A stretch of 64,000 nt of DNA from an uncultured Prevotellaceae bacterium. GTDB taxonomy: Bacteria > Bacteroidota > Bacteroidia > Bacteroidales > Muribaculaceae. How positions within the stretch are numbered: the stretch's first letter is position 1; each line of letters opens with the position of its first letter. The DNA is taken from positions 62,001 to 126,000 of the forward strand of contig CAMYUW010000001.1 in NCBI GenBank assembly GCA_947302275.1. Reading direction: 5' to 3'. Positions 1 through 8,266 of the stretch are shown here, piece by piece. The translations under genes were made by a program, and so were the position numbers. The notes below the pieces were generated by a model. That model was not told the DNA's origin, did not search any database, and saw nothing but the letters and a program-made list of their open reading frames with translations.

Positions 1-1015
1 GCATGTTCACGATAGCCGAGCCCCAACTCAAGCCAGCCCCGAAACCACTCATAAGCACCATGTTGTCACCCGTCAACTTTCCGCTCAACTCGCTGGATAT
101 GGTCAATGGGATTGATGCGCTACTGGTATTGCCGTACTTATGGATACAATAGGGCACCCTATCAGGAGAAATTTTCAATTTCTTGACGAAGAAATCCATC
201 ATGAAGCGGTTGGCCTGATGGAATACCATATAGTCCACGTCATCGGTAGTCCGATCAGTCTCTTTGAGTAACAGCTTAATGCTCTTGGGCACCTTACTGA
301 TCGCAAAATTGAAAACGTCCATGCCATCCATAAACACCTCAAGGTCGCTGCGGATGTTGCCATCCTCACGCACTCGTTCCACACAGGACTCGGGAGTGAT
401 GGGATTGCGCATTCCCGCATGTATCTTTAAGGCTTCCTCGCCGCTGCCATCGGTATTCAGCATGAAAGTGGCATCTCCATAATCACCCTTCTCGACCAAA
501 GTGGCCGTACCAGCGTCTCCATAGAGAGGCCAGTCTACCTTGTCATGACGGTTAACAATCTTGGAAAAAGTCTCACCATCCAGCAACAGGACACGATTAA
601 CACCATCCATGGACGCATAGGCAAAAGCAGCGCTCAACGCAAATAAGTAGCCTGAGCAGCCCAGTGATATATCAAAGCACATCGTCTCACGGGGCAAGCC
701 CAAACGGTGCTGCAACAGGCATGAGGTCGCAGGAATCCGGTAGTCTGACGTCTGGCTCATAAACAACAGCACGTCAATGCTCTCAGGCTGGATATGGTTA
801 TCGGCCATCAACTGCTGAGCAGCCTTGAAGCACAAGTCGCTTGCCATTACATCGGGAGCTGCAATGCGACGCTGCTCAATGCCGATGTTATTGATTGTCT
901 TCTCTATTTCTTCCTCGGGAATGAGGTAGCCCAGATCCTTGTTGTAAACGATATCACAGGGCACACAAGCGCTAAGGGCCTTGATGCCCACGCCATGATA
1001 AGTAATTTTGGCCAT
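1..1015 (-). CDS. Ketoacyl-ACP synthase III family protein (3' end cut by window edge)
   Basis: Thiolase-fold condensing enzyme that would join an acyl starter to malonyl-ACP. I translated 338 residues from the ATG at 1013-1015; the last dozen or so lie beyond base 1, judging from the 353-residue paralogue at 5132-6193. The full catalytic triad is visible: Cys120 in DISLGCSG, His266 in VFHQANRF and Asn296 in YGNTSSASIPL, so it should be active. It is the last gene seen of the leftward operon, 123 bases after a dedicated-looking ACP (1139-1372). Its place in a polysaccharide locus, and a second copy in the same locus, argue for a special acyl-group pathway rather than housekeeping FabH. Family is clear; substrate is unknown. 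Confidence 0.9.
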   Translation of the reverse strand, partial: MAKITYHGVGIKALSACVPCDIVYNKDLGYLIPEEEIEKTINNIGIEQRRIAAPDVMASDLCFKAAQQLMADNHIQPESIDVLLFMSQTSDYRIPATSCLLQHRLGLPRETMCFDISLGCSGYLFALSAAFAYASMDGVNRVLLLDGETFSKIVNRHDKVDWPLYGDAGTATLVEKGDYGDATFMLNTDGSGEEALKIHAGMRNPITPESCVERVREDGNIRSDLEVFMDGMDVFNFAISKVPKSIKLLLKETDRTTDDVDYMVFHQANRFMMDFFVKKLKISPDRVPYCIHKYGNTSSASIPLTISSELSGKLTGDNMVLMSGFGAGLSWGSAIVNM

Positions 1016-1138
1016 AAAGAAAAATTGGTTTCCGCGGTATTGCGGAAGGTTTAAATGTGTGGTTTCATTTCATAGACCTATAAGGAAAACATACCATCAG
1101 CCTTGGCCGCGGTAAGCAATCATCGCATTCTTTTCACA

Positions 1139-1372
1139 TCATCCTACTCTAGCCTCAACGATGTTATACAAGTCCTCAACGGTATTGCTGCAGCGGATGT
1201 CGTCGCCACGGAACTCAACATCATATTCCTCATCTATCATCGCGATGACCGACAAGGCAAGTAGAGAAGACCATTCTGCCAGTTCTTTGTACCTGGTAGA
1301 GGCCGATATAGTGTCATGATCTGTTTCGTCAAACAGATCTGCGAAATTATCTATGAATTCAACCAAAGTCAT
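1139..1372 (-). CDS. Acyl carrier protein with WSSL attachment motif
   Basis: A 77-residue acidic protein with the size and helix pattern of an acyl carrier protein. The likely phosphopantetheine serine is Ser36 in EWSSLLAL; the usual Asp of the DSL motif is replaced by Ser35. The same replacement occurs in the paralogue at 7930-8169, which is about 55 percent identical by hand count. It sits between an LbH acyltransferase (1535-2176) and a KASIII (<1-1015), so it probably carries the acyl chain made by that KASIII. A promoter-like element at 1420-1427 could give it separate transcription. The carrier function is inferred from fold and context; modification by a phosphopantetheinyl transferase is not shown. 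Confidence 0.82.
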   Translation of the reverse strand: MTLVEFIDNFADLFDETDHDTISASTRYKELAEWSSLLALSVIAMIDEEYDVEFRGDDIRCSNTVEDLYNIVEARVG

Positions 1373-1419
1373 TTCTGCAATTAATAACGCAAAAACTCAG
1401 TGTTTATTTTTTCGGGGTG

Positions 1420-1427
1420 CAAAAATA
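1420..1427 (-). promoter_or_regulatory. Possible -7 promoter element upstream of the ACP at 1139-1372
   Basis: Reads TATTTTTG on the minus strand, a match to the Bacteroides -7 consensus TAnnTTTG, about 50 bases upstream of the ACP start. No good TTTG -33 element is seen at the expected distance, so this is weak. If real it would separate ACP-KASIII from the upstream genes. Confidence 0.35.
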
Positions 1428-1534
1428 CATAAAAAAACTTAAACCAGCACCCTTTTGAAAAATATTTACTGCAAAAATGATAAAAAATGGCTAGTCTAGA
1501 TGATTATGGTCTTGCTAGGGGGAAAGATTTGAGC

Positions 1535-2176
1535 TTAAAAGTCAAATCTCTTAGCAGGCACACCCAGGTAAGTGCTGTTATCCTTGGGTTGGGTCATGAG
1601 CACACTGTTAGCACCCAGTGTGACACCATTACCGATCTCCATGCCCTGCAACACAACGCTGGCAACGCCCAGCAGGTTGTTGTCACCGATAGTGATACCA
1701 CCAGACAAGTGAGCGGCCGGCATCAGGCCATTGAAACTGCCGATGTGATTGTCGTGTCCCACGACGACATGGTCGTTGATGAGATTGAAATCACCCATGG
1801 TGACATCACACGAAATCATACAATCATTTTGAATGATATTGCCTTCACCCATGATAACCGTCTGCTTGTCAACTAAGAACAGTGACGGATCAATGAGGTT
1901 GGGAAATATGATATGAGGATTGTTGATGCTCTCCCGCAGGCGGCGAACCACCTTGTTGTCGTTGATGGCGATCGCGACAGCCAACTGCTGATTGACCTGC
2001 TGCAGCGTTTCCATACCTCCAAGGACAAGACCATATCGGGATACAGAGGAGCCAGCAGGCTTGGTGTCATCATAGAAACCGATCAGTTCCCAGTTGCCAC
2101 CGTTGTTGTTGATTCTTTCGATAAGACAAGCGACCTCTTTTCCAAAGCCACCTGCTCCATAGATTGCTATCTTCAT
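1535..2176 (-). CDS. NeuD/PglD-family sugar O/N-acyltransferase (left-handed beta-helix)
   Basis: A 213-residue protein with an N-terminal Rossmann-like domain (IAIYGAGGFGKEVA) followed by hexapeptide repeats from about residue 108 onward, the architecture of PglD and NeuD. The expected catalytic His is at position 141 (VVVGHDNH), but the second conserved His of PglD, nine residues further, is Gly150. It is closely related to the C-terminal half of the fusion protein at 9033-10277, which also lacks that second His. Next to a DegT aminotransferase on one side and an ACP on the other, it is a candidate for transferring an acyl group from ACP to the amine made by the aminotransferase. The donor is an inference; acetyl-CoA is the conventional alternative. 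Confidence 0.85.
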   Translation of the reverse strand: MKIAIYGAGGFGKEVACLIERINNNGGNWELIGFYDDTKPAGSSVSRYGLVLGGMETLQQVNQQLAVAIAINDNKVVRRLRESINNPHIIFPNLIDPSLFLVDKQTVIMGEGNIIQNDCMISCDVTMGDFNLINDHVVVGHDNHIGSFNGLMPAAHLSGGITIGDNNLLGVASVVLQGMEIGNGVTLGANSVLMTQPKDNSTYLGVPAKRFDF

Positions 2177-2206
2177 AGTTCTACAAACTTTATTTATCCG
2201 GGGTTA

Positions 2207-3349
2207 TCACTTCTTGCAGCATGAGATAATCTCGGCTGCAACGCGCTCCACATCTGCATCACTCACCCAAGGGCCACTTGGCAGACATAATCCCTTAGAG
2301 AACAGTTCCTCGCTCACGCCATTGACATAAGCAGGAGCGCCCGAGAAAACAGGCTGAGTGTGCATGGGTTTCCACAATGGACGTGACTCTATATTGCAAG
2401 CATCCAGATGCAAACGTACCGCGTCATAGTCAGTACCTGTCTTAGCCGGGTCAATGGTAATCGTGTTGAGCCAGTAGTTACTGTCCATAAATTCGTTACT
2501 ATTGACGTGTACATCAATGCCGTCAATATCGGCAAACAACTGCACATAACGGTCGCACAGGTGCTTGTGGTGAGCCAAGTGCTCATCAAGTACGGTCATC
2601 TGCCCCCGCCCGATACCGGCACAGATGTTGCTCATCCTATAATTGTAACCTATCTCCTTGTGGAGGTAATAGGGCATGGGCTCACGGGCTTGGGTAGCAT
2701 AGAACATGGTTTTCTTCTTAGTGGCCTCATCGGGGCAGATGAGCGCACCGCCACCACTGGTGGTAATCATCTTGTTACCATTAAAACTCATGATACCAAA
2801 GTCGCCGAATGTGCCGCACAGCTGTCCACGGTAACGGGAGCCAAAGGCCTCGGCCGAGTCCTCAATGACAGGAATTTCATATCGGCGGGCAATTTCCATG
2901 ATGTCGTCAATCTTGCCAGGCATGCCATACAGGTATACTGGTATAATGGCCTTAGGTTTACGTCCAGTTTTGGCAATACGGTCCTTGATGGCATCCTCAA
3001 GCAGGTTAGGATCCATGTTCCAAGTGTCGACTTCGCTGTCAACAAACACGGGAACGCCACCTTGATAAGTAATCGGATTGGCACTTGCCGAGAACGTCAT
3101 CGACTGGCAAATTACCTCATCATCACGGCCCACCCCCAGATTGACAAGTGCCAAGTGGATGGCTGCCGTGCCTGAGCTCAAAGCCACTACATGCTTGCCC
3201 TCACCGCACAATTGCTCCAAATCTTCTTCAAAAGCATTCACATTAGGGCCAAGAGGCACAACCCAGTTAGTATCAAAAGCCTCCTGAATGTACTTCATCT
3301 CTTGACCGCTCATGTGCGCGAGACACAATAATATCTTGTTGTTTGCCAT
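2207..3349 (-). CDS. DegT/DnrJ/EryC1 aminotransferase, PglE-like (NDP-4-keto sugar)
   Basis: A 380-residue PLP-dependent aminotransferase of the sugar aminotransferase family. The Schiff-base lysine is Lys193 in FNGNKMITTSGGG, a motif typical of PglE, which converts UDP-4-keto-6-deoxy-GlcNAc to the 4-amino sugar using glutamate. VIEDSAEAFG around residue 161 carries the Asp that contacts the pyridine nitrogen. It ends 30 bases before the NeuD-like acyltransferase, which would act on its product. The matching 4,6-dehydratase (PglF type) is not in the window and could lie left of base 1 or elsewhere. The family is sure; the exact sugar is inferred from the PglC- and PglD-like genes at 9033-10894. 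Confidence 0.92.
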   Translation of the reverse strand: MANNKILLCLAHMSGQEMKYIQEAFDTNWVVPLGPNVNAFEEDLEQLCGEGKHVVALSSGTAAIHLALVNLGVGRDDEVICQSMTFSASANPITYQGGVPVFVDSEVDTWNMDPNLLEDAIKDRIAKTGRKPKAIIPVYLYGMPGKIDDIMEIARRYEIPVIEDSAEAFGSRYRGQLCGTFGDFGIMSFNGNKMITTSGGGALICPDEATKKKTMFYATQAREPMPYYLHKEIGYNYRMSNICAGIGRGQMTVLDEHLAHHKHLCDRYVQLFADIDGIDVHVNSNEFMDSNYWLNTITIDPAKTGTDYDAVRLHLDACNIESRPLWKPMHTQPVFSGAPAYVNGVSEELFSKGLCLPSGPWVSDADVERVAAEIISCCKK

Positions 3350-3379
3350 TGTGGTTAAAAATGAAAATTTCTTTTTAGT

Positions 3380-3952
3380 TTACAAGGCTGGCGCATGACC
3401 AGGATAAATGGCCCGATGCTCAGCCAGTTGTCTAATGGCGGACTCGCTCTGTGCCGCCATGTGTTTGTCGGAGTGAGGAATGTTGGCCACAGTCTTAACT
3501 CCAGGAATGTAACTATCTCCCGTGAAAACCGCGTCGCCAATAATCCATGTCACACAACAGGGACTATGCCCCGGTGTAAAAACCGCCTTTGCCTGAATGC
3601 CATTCATGAGGTCGATGGTCGTTCCATCATTCACTGTTCTGACATTTCCAGGCTTCTCCAGTACAAGGGGGTCACCATAGTACCGTGAGAAATTCATCTT
3701 GTCGTCAAGCAATCCGTCTAGCCCTGCCTTGCTGGTGTACACGGGCATTGAAGGAAATAACGACAACAAAGTATTCAAACCATAGATGTGGTCAAAATGA
3801 GCATGGGTGAGCATCACGCCACACAAGGTGCCATCGATGAGAGGCAAGATCTGATCCACATCACCACAATCAATCAGCCAGGATTGCTGATCCCGCGACA
3901 CAATGTAACTGCAAGAGCGGAATATCGAATTGACAACCTGACGGATAATCAT
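3380..3952 (-). CDS. MBL-fold metal-dependent hydrolase
   Basis: A 190-residue metallo-beta-lactamase-fold protein. The metal-binding motif HAHFDH is at residues 50-55, with further ligands in GHSPCC, TGDS and PGH near the C terminus, as in glyoxalase II and related thioesterases. No signal peptide is seen, so it acts in the cytoplasm. Among genes for ACP and acyl chemistry, one possible role is hydrolysis of a thioester such as a wrong acyl-ACP, but nothing in the sequence proves the substrate. It lies 30 bases upstream of the aminotransferase and 62 bases after the ATP-grasp gene, consistent with one operon. Confidence 0.85.
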   Translation of the reverse strand: MIIRQVVNSIFRSCSYIVSRDQQSWLIDCGDVDQILPLIDGTLCGVMLTHAHFDHIYGLNTLLSLFPSMPVYTSKAGLDGLLDDKMNFSRYYGDPLVLEKPGNVRTVNDGTTIDLMNGIQAKAVFTPGHSPCCVTWIIGDAVFTGDSYIPGVKTVANIPHSDKHMAAQSESAIRQLAEHRAIYPGHAPAL

Positions 3953-4014
3953 TGGCTAAACAGTTCTTTTCTATATTATTTAACGGCGGCCCTGCTCAAA
4001 TATTGCAGAAGGCA

Positions 4015-5115
4015 TCACTGCATGTGGAGATAAAACTGCAAGTCCCTGCCAAACAACTTCTTATAGGTATGCACACGAGTGCACTCTACTTGCCGTGCCC
4101 GACCGAGCACCTCTTCCAAGCAGTCACCGAACATGGGCCCCGCCATCATCTGAGGGCCTTCGACACTTGGCACGAGGTTGAACTCAATGAAGAGCGGATC
4201 GCCACTGGGCAATACTGTCACATCCCAACCCACGAAATCAAAGTAAGGCAATCGACGATGCATCTTCAGCAAGGTATCAATTACCCCTTGATAATTAGGT
4301 ACAACCAGATGTTCAACGCCAGTCTCTTGTTTCAGCGATGAGACCTCCAGACTCTTAAACCTGAACACCTTGTCATCCACTTCTCCATTCTCACGAATCA
4401 GACAAGTGCCTCCGCCTTGGGAAACATTATCCTTGATGGAACCCTTTCCGCCAAATCGCATGTGCGCAAACGGATACAAGAACTCATAGGAACCATCTGT
4501 GTGGCGATAGGTATACAGACGCATCGAATTGAGCGAGGTGGCATTCACCTGTTGCAAGTCGGGGTGCTGCTTCACCTTCTCCTGAACAATGAAATTGAAG
4601 CCGTAACGGGAAAACAACGCCCTCAGGCCATCAAGGCTGAAATCCCTAATCTGCTCGACGCCTTCACCATTACATGTCTCAACTGTGGGCTTAATCATTA
4701 GTTCACCACCAGCCTTATTCACTTCGGCGATTGCCTCATCTAGGTTGATCTCGTCACCGTTGCAGTAGAAGATGCCGTGCATATTCTTGATAACAGTTAC
4801 AGGCTGTTTCACATCAGGGAACAGATCACTGTAGATATTTTTGTCAAGATAGGCATCCTTGAAATCATATCGGTTGAGCGATGGTATCACGTAGAAATAA
4901 TACACGTCCATCGAGAGGTAGCGGTCGCTAATGATGCCATTCAGCCGTGAAAAATAGTCGGCAAACATCATCGAGACCTTGAAATCCCGCTGCTCATAAT
5001 AGGGCGACATTTCTTTCTTGTGGGCCTTGTAATCAAAGCCAGGCGCCATCACGTGAGACTTGAAGTACCAGTCTCCCCAGTGGTATTCTTTGTTTGAATT
5101 GATGTATTGCTCCAT
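4015..5115 (-). CDS. ATP-grasp protein of the sugar-transfer-associated type
   Basis: A 366-residue protein whose middle and C-terminal parts resemble ATP-grasp ligases linked to polysaccharide loci (ATPgrasp_ST type). Visible hallmarks are LMIKPTVETCNGEGV (lysine plus glycine-rich loop, near residue 140), FIVQEKV, and the metal-binding end GDPLFIEFNLVPSVEGP. Such enzymes join a carboxylate to an amine or hydroxyl through an acyl-phosphate; here the target could be an amino acid or acyl substituent of the polymer. It follows the KASIII at 5132 by 16 bases. The ligase fold is well supported, the substrates are unknown. Confidence 0.78.
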   Translation of the reverse strand: MEQYINSNKEYHWGDWYFKSHVMAPGFDYKAHKKEMSPYYEQRDFKVSMMFADYFSRLNGIISDRYLSMDVYYFYVIPSLNRYDFKDAYLDKNIYSDLFPDVKQPVTVIKNMHGIFYCNGDEINLDEAIAEVNKAGGELMIKPTVETCNGEGVEQIRDFSLDGLRALFSRYGFNFIVQEKVKQHPDLQQVNATSLNSMRLYTYRHTDGSYEFLYPFAHMRFGGKGSIKDNVSQGGGTCLIRENGEVDDKVFRFKSLEVSSLKQETGVEHLVVPNYQGVIDTLLKMHRRLPYFDFVGWDVTVLPSGDPLFIEFNLVPSVEGPQMMAGPMFGDCLEEVLGRARQVECTRVHTYKKLFGRDLQFYLHMQ

Positions 5116-5131
5116 ACCTCTTGAATAAAAA

Positions 5132-6193
5132 TCAATAGATAATCACGTCTGAGAATTTGACCTGACCTGCATAAAACTCCATGCTAGCCCAAGCCAAGCC
5201 CACGCCGAAGCCGCATGCGACACAATGCTTTTCGTTGCCCGAAAGCTGTTCACGGCATCGTGTCACCATCGTCAACGGAATGGAGGCGCTAGTCACATTG
5301 CCATACTCTTCTAAACAATATGGCGTCTTCTCAGCTGGAATCTTAACGGCTTTACGGATTTTCTCATCGATGAATTTGTTGGCCTGGTGCAACAACAACA
5401 GATCCACACTATCTACATCAATATTGAAGGTCTCGATCAGCTCCTTCAATGAGCGAGGCGGCTGCTTGATGGCAAAACCGAACACGTCCATGCCATTGAC
5501 AACCATGTCGATACCACGCCTGAACACACCCGGAGTCACCTCCTTTTCCTCAAGGGCTTCATGGGTAACCGGATGGCGCATTCCGCCGTATGGTGCCCAT
5601 ACTGCCTCAAAGCCGCTACCATCAACACCATACATGAAATTCATGGGGCGAGACTGCTCAGGATCATATTCCAAAGCCGTTGCGGTAGCCGCATCACCGA
5701 ACAGAGGTCGCACAGCAGTATCACGAGGATTACGGTTTTGCGTATTGGTCTCAGCAGCAACCAGAATGGCACGTTTGAAGGTTCCATGGGACATCAATGA
5801 GCCGACAATACTCATGCCATAGACCCATCCTGAACATCCAAACGGAAGGTCAAACACACAGCAATCATGACGCAATTTCAAACGGTCCTGAAGTACACAA
5901 GCTGTCTGAGGTGCTATATAATCCCTAGAAGTACATACGTAGGCAAAGCAGTCAATATCCTGAGACTCCCAACCCATATTCTCGAGCAAGGCTTCCACCG
6001 CTTTCACGGTAAGGTCCGAAGCAGTTGTACCCGGCTCCACTTTGTGATGGCGCTCGATGCCTGTTGAAGCAATTACCTTGTGGGCCTCGTGCTCATCTTT
6101 ATAGATGGGAAGCGTGAGATTATCTTCTACAGTAGAAGGCACACAAGCACTCATGCCCGCAATGCGTACATTGTTTATAGTTAATTGTGACAT
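5132..6193 (-). CDS. Ketoacyl-ACP synthase III family protein
   Basis: A 353-residue KASIII-type enzyme with intact catalytic residues: Cys120 in LPFGCSGWVYG, His269 in LLLLHQANKF and Asn299 in YGNVTSASIPL. It would start chain building by condensing a CoA- or ACP-bound starter with malonyl-ACP. It is a paralogue of the truncated KASIII at the left edge and lies 16 bases after the acyl ligase (6210-7685), with two ACPs just upstream. The grouping ligase-ACP-ACP-KASIII plus the reductase at 8267-9019 is enough to load, extend once and reduce a chain. Starter unit and product are not readable from the sequence. Confidence 0.92.
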   Translation of the reverse strand: MSQLTINNVRIAGMSACVPSTVEDNLTLPIYKDEHEAHKVIASTGIERHHKVEPGTTASDLTVKAVEALLENMGWESQDIDCFAYVCTSRDYIAPQTACVLQDRLKLRHDCCVFDLPFGCSGWVYGMSIVGSLMSHGTFKRAILVAAETNTQNRNPRDTAVRPLFGDAATATALEYDPEQSRPMNFMYGVDGSGFEAVWAPYGGMRHPVTHEALEEKEVTPGVFRRGIDMVVNGMDVFGFAIKQPPRSLKELIETFNIDVDSVDLLLLHQANKFIDEKIRKAVKIPAEKTPYCLEEYGNVTSASIPLTMVTRCREQLSGNEKHCVACGFGVGLAWASMEFYAGQVKFSDVIIY

Positions 6194-6209
6194 ATCTTAT
6201 TGATGTGGT

Positions 6210-7685
6210 TTATTTCTTAAGTTTCAGGCGCTGAATTTTGCCTGAAGACGTGCGGGGGATACTATTAACCCACTCCCACTCGACTGGTATTTCATGTGAT
6301 GGCAATCTAGACGCAAGATGGCGCTTGATTTCGTCGATTGTAGGCACTTGAGCTACACCACTTCCACTGACCAAAAATGCCTTGGGCACCTCGCCTAGGA
6401 CACCATTAGGATCAGGTACCCCAATACATGCGCAATCAGCAATCCCGAACGATAAAATGGCTTCCTCAATAGTTATTGGGCTCACTTTCTCGCCACCCAC
6501 ATTGATCAGCTCTTTCTTGCGGCCCGTAAGATAGAACAGTCCATCGGAGTCCTGATGTCCCCAGTCTCCAGTGCGGAACCAGCCGTCATGGAAACAGTCC
6601 TTATTATCCTCGTCCAGGAAATATGAACTGATTACCATATTGCCACGAATGCAAATTTCACCATCTTCTCCTGCACTCACAGGGTGACCATCTTCATCGA
6701 GCACACATGCCTCGACTAATGGTGAAGCTGGACGCCCTATGGCATCCAAATGCCCCACAGCCTCATGAAACTCGGTGAACATGGCACGTGAAGCCTCAGT
6801 CAAGCCATAATGCATACAGATGCGGGTGTCTGGAAACAATTCCATAAGCAACCGCTTATCCTCTAGAGACATAGAAGCGCTTCCGATTTCAATATAACGA
6901 ATCTGATCAGCAAACTTCGCAATCCGATTGCCGCTTAACCGTTTGATATATTGCCACACAGCAGGCACCATGCCAAATCCAGTCACCTGCTCGTTCTCAA
7001 TTATCGCAAAAAAAGTTTTTAGATTAGCAAAACTGCCCACCAACACAAGAGTTGCGCCAGCCATGAGAACGCATCTCAACCGGCCAAGGCCGAACGAATG
7101 ACTCAAGGGCAATGCCAATGCCTCAACGTCATCCGCCATAGTGCCAATAAATCCATTGGTATTATTGGCTGAGCCCGCTATATTGGCATGAGTAAGGCAT
7201 ACACCCTTTGGGCGGCCAGTCGTGCCCGTAGTGAACATCACATCGGCCACATCGCTATCATGCAAACTGAGTAGTTGCAACTGCTTAACTGACTGGCACT
7301 CAAAGTTGATATCATCAATAGGGATGACAGTCTTGCCTTCCAGCTTCAAGTGATTACCAAAAACTGCAGCTGGTTGGATAACACCCATAATGTAATCAAG
7401 CCGATCGGCAGGGAGTGTTGAATCGACCACGACATTGACCACGCCAATGAGATGGGCCGCCAGGTAGAGATAGACAAAGCCTGGTTCCTTTTGAGCAGAC
7501 AACACAATGCGGTCACCATGCTTGAGCCCCATTGACTGCAGATAGCTGGCTGCACACTCAATGTTAGCCACCAGTTGGGCATAGGTTACCCGTACACTAC
7601 CCTCGACAAGGGCGACCTTGTCGGGGCTGGTTATTGCATGGCCAACTATTGAAGCGAGCACATGACTGTGATCGACTTTAAACAT
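6210..7685 (-). CDS. AMP-dependent acyl-CoA/acyl-ACP synthetase
   Basis: ANL-superfamily adenylating enzyme of about 491 residues. Motifs in order: the P-loop-like MFTTGTTGRPKGVC, HYGLTEASRAMF, the GDWG hinge region with LTGRKKELINVGGEKVSP, and the catalytic lysine in the C-terminal SGKIQRLKLKK. It activates a carboxylic acid as acyl-AMP and passes it to a thiol, here most likely the ACP encoded directly upstream (7678-7908). I chose the ATG at 7683-7685, which overlaps the ACP stop by 8 bases; another in-frame ATG at 7706 would add seven residues. The tight overlap suggests translational coupling. Substrate acid unknown. Confidence 0.9.
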   Translation of the reverse strand: MFKVDHSHVLASIVGHAITSPDKVALVEGSVRVTYAQLVANIECAASYLQSMGLKHGDRIVLSAQKEPGFVYLYLAAHLIGVVNVVVDSTLPADRLDYIMGVIQPAAVFGNHLKLEGKTVIPIDDINFECQSVKQLQLLSLHDSDVADVMFTTGTTGRPKGVCLTHANIAGSANNTNGFIGTMADDVEALALPLSHSFGLGRLRCVLMAGATLVLVGSFANLKTFFAIIENEQVTGFGMVPAVWQYIKRLSGNRIAKFADQIRYIEIGSASMSLEDKRLLMELFPDTRICMHYGLTEASRAMFTEFHEAVGHLDAIGRPASPLVEACVLDEDGHPVSAGEDGEICIRGNMVISSYFLDEDNKDCFHDGWFRTGDWGHQDSDGLFYLTGRKKELINVGGEKVSPITIEEAILSFGIADCACIGVPDPNGVLGEVPKAFLVSGSGVAQVPTIDEIKRHLASRLPSHEIPVEWEWVNSIPRTSSGKIQRLKLKK

Positions 7686-7908
7686 GCTTGAGTTGATTAA
7701 CCTCATCGATAATTGATTTTACCGAAGTGAGGTCAAAAAGATCCTCTAGCGGGAATTCCAATTCCAGCTCCTGTTCTATTGTACTAATTATCGCAAGATT
7801 GCCAACCGAGTCCCACTCGGGAATGTCTCCCGCAGAAAGATCATCGGTAATTTTGTCAAGCTCCACATTCAGAACCTGAGCAATGATTTGCTTGACTTGA
7901 GTTTCCAT
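7678..7908 (-). CDS. Acyl carrier protein (conventional WDS motif)
   Basis: A 76-residue acyl carrier protein. The phosphopantetheine serine is Ser34 in PEWDSVGNLAII, preceded by the usual Asp, unlike the two WSSL carriers of this locus. The helix pattern and the acidic helix after the serine (EQELELEFPLEDL) fit binding to condensing and ligase partners. Its stop overlaps the start of the adenylating enzyme (6210-7685), which is the best candidate for loading it. It follows the ACP at 7930-8169 by 21 bases, so the locus makes two different carriers from one transcript, perhaps one for starter and one for product. Confidence 0.88.
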   Translation of the reverse strand: METQVKQIIAQVLNVELDKITDDLSAGDIPEWDSVGNLAIISTIEQELELEFPLEDLFDLTSVKSIIDEVNQLKHV

Positions 7909-7929
7909 GAAATATCCAGCAATGATTCT

Positions 7930-8169
7930 TTATTGCTGCTTCTCAACAATTTTATATAGATCCTCAATTGTTTCGGAGTTCAAGATGTCATTTCCCTTAA
8001 TAATGACATTGTACTCATCGTCAATCATGGCAATAATTGATAATGCAGTTAATGAAGACCATTCGTCTAACTGCTTGAATTTGGTGTCAGATGCAAATGC
8101 GTCGGGTTCAGTATCATCAAATTGCGAAGCAAAGTTTTCGATAAATTCTGTAATATTCATTTGTGTCAA
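7930..8169 (-). CDS. Acyl carrier protein with WSSL attachment motif
   Basis: A 79-residue carrier protein (75-76 if the second Met at about 8160 is the start). The probable phosphopantetheine serine is Ser39 in DEWSSLTALSIIAM; the aspartate normally before it is serine. About 42 of 76 positions match the ACP at 1139-1372 by hand count, so these two are duplicates while the ACP at 7678 is different. It is the first gene after a strong promoter-like sequence (8222-8252) and is followed by ACP, ligase and KASIII genes. Role: carrier for the acyl group made by this cluster, inferred from context. Confidence 0.82.
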   Translation of the reverse strand: MTQMNITEFIENFASQFDDTEPDAFASDTKFKQLDEWSSLTALSIIAMIDDEYNVIIKGNDILNSETIEDLYKIVEKQQ

Positions 8170-8221
8170 AAAAACCCTTTAATATGTGATTATTCCATTC
8201 AAATTCCAATTTTTGTGCCTG

Positions 8222-8252
8222 CAAAAGTAGTTTTATTTTTTAAAAACACAAA
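8222..8252 (-). promoter_or_regulatory. Bacteroides-type promoter upstream of the ACP-ligase-KASIII genes
   Basis: On the minus strand TTTG (8252-8249), a 19-base spacer and TACTTTTG (8229-8222), a match to the Bacteroidetes sigma-ABfr consensus in both boxes. It lies in the 97-base gap between the reductase stop and the ACP at 7930-8169, giving a start near 8215. It would let the acyl-chain genes be expressed apart from the rest of the polysaccharide operon. Confidence 0.65.
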
Positions 8253-8266
8253 GATTTTGCAAAAAA

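Noticed and set aside
2408..3175. Open frame of 255 codons on the plus strand
   Set aside because: Antisense to the DegT aminotransferase gene.
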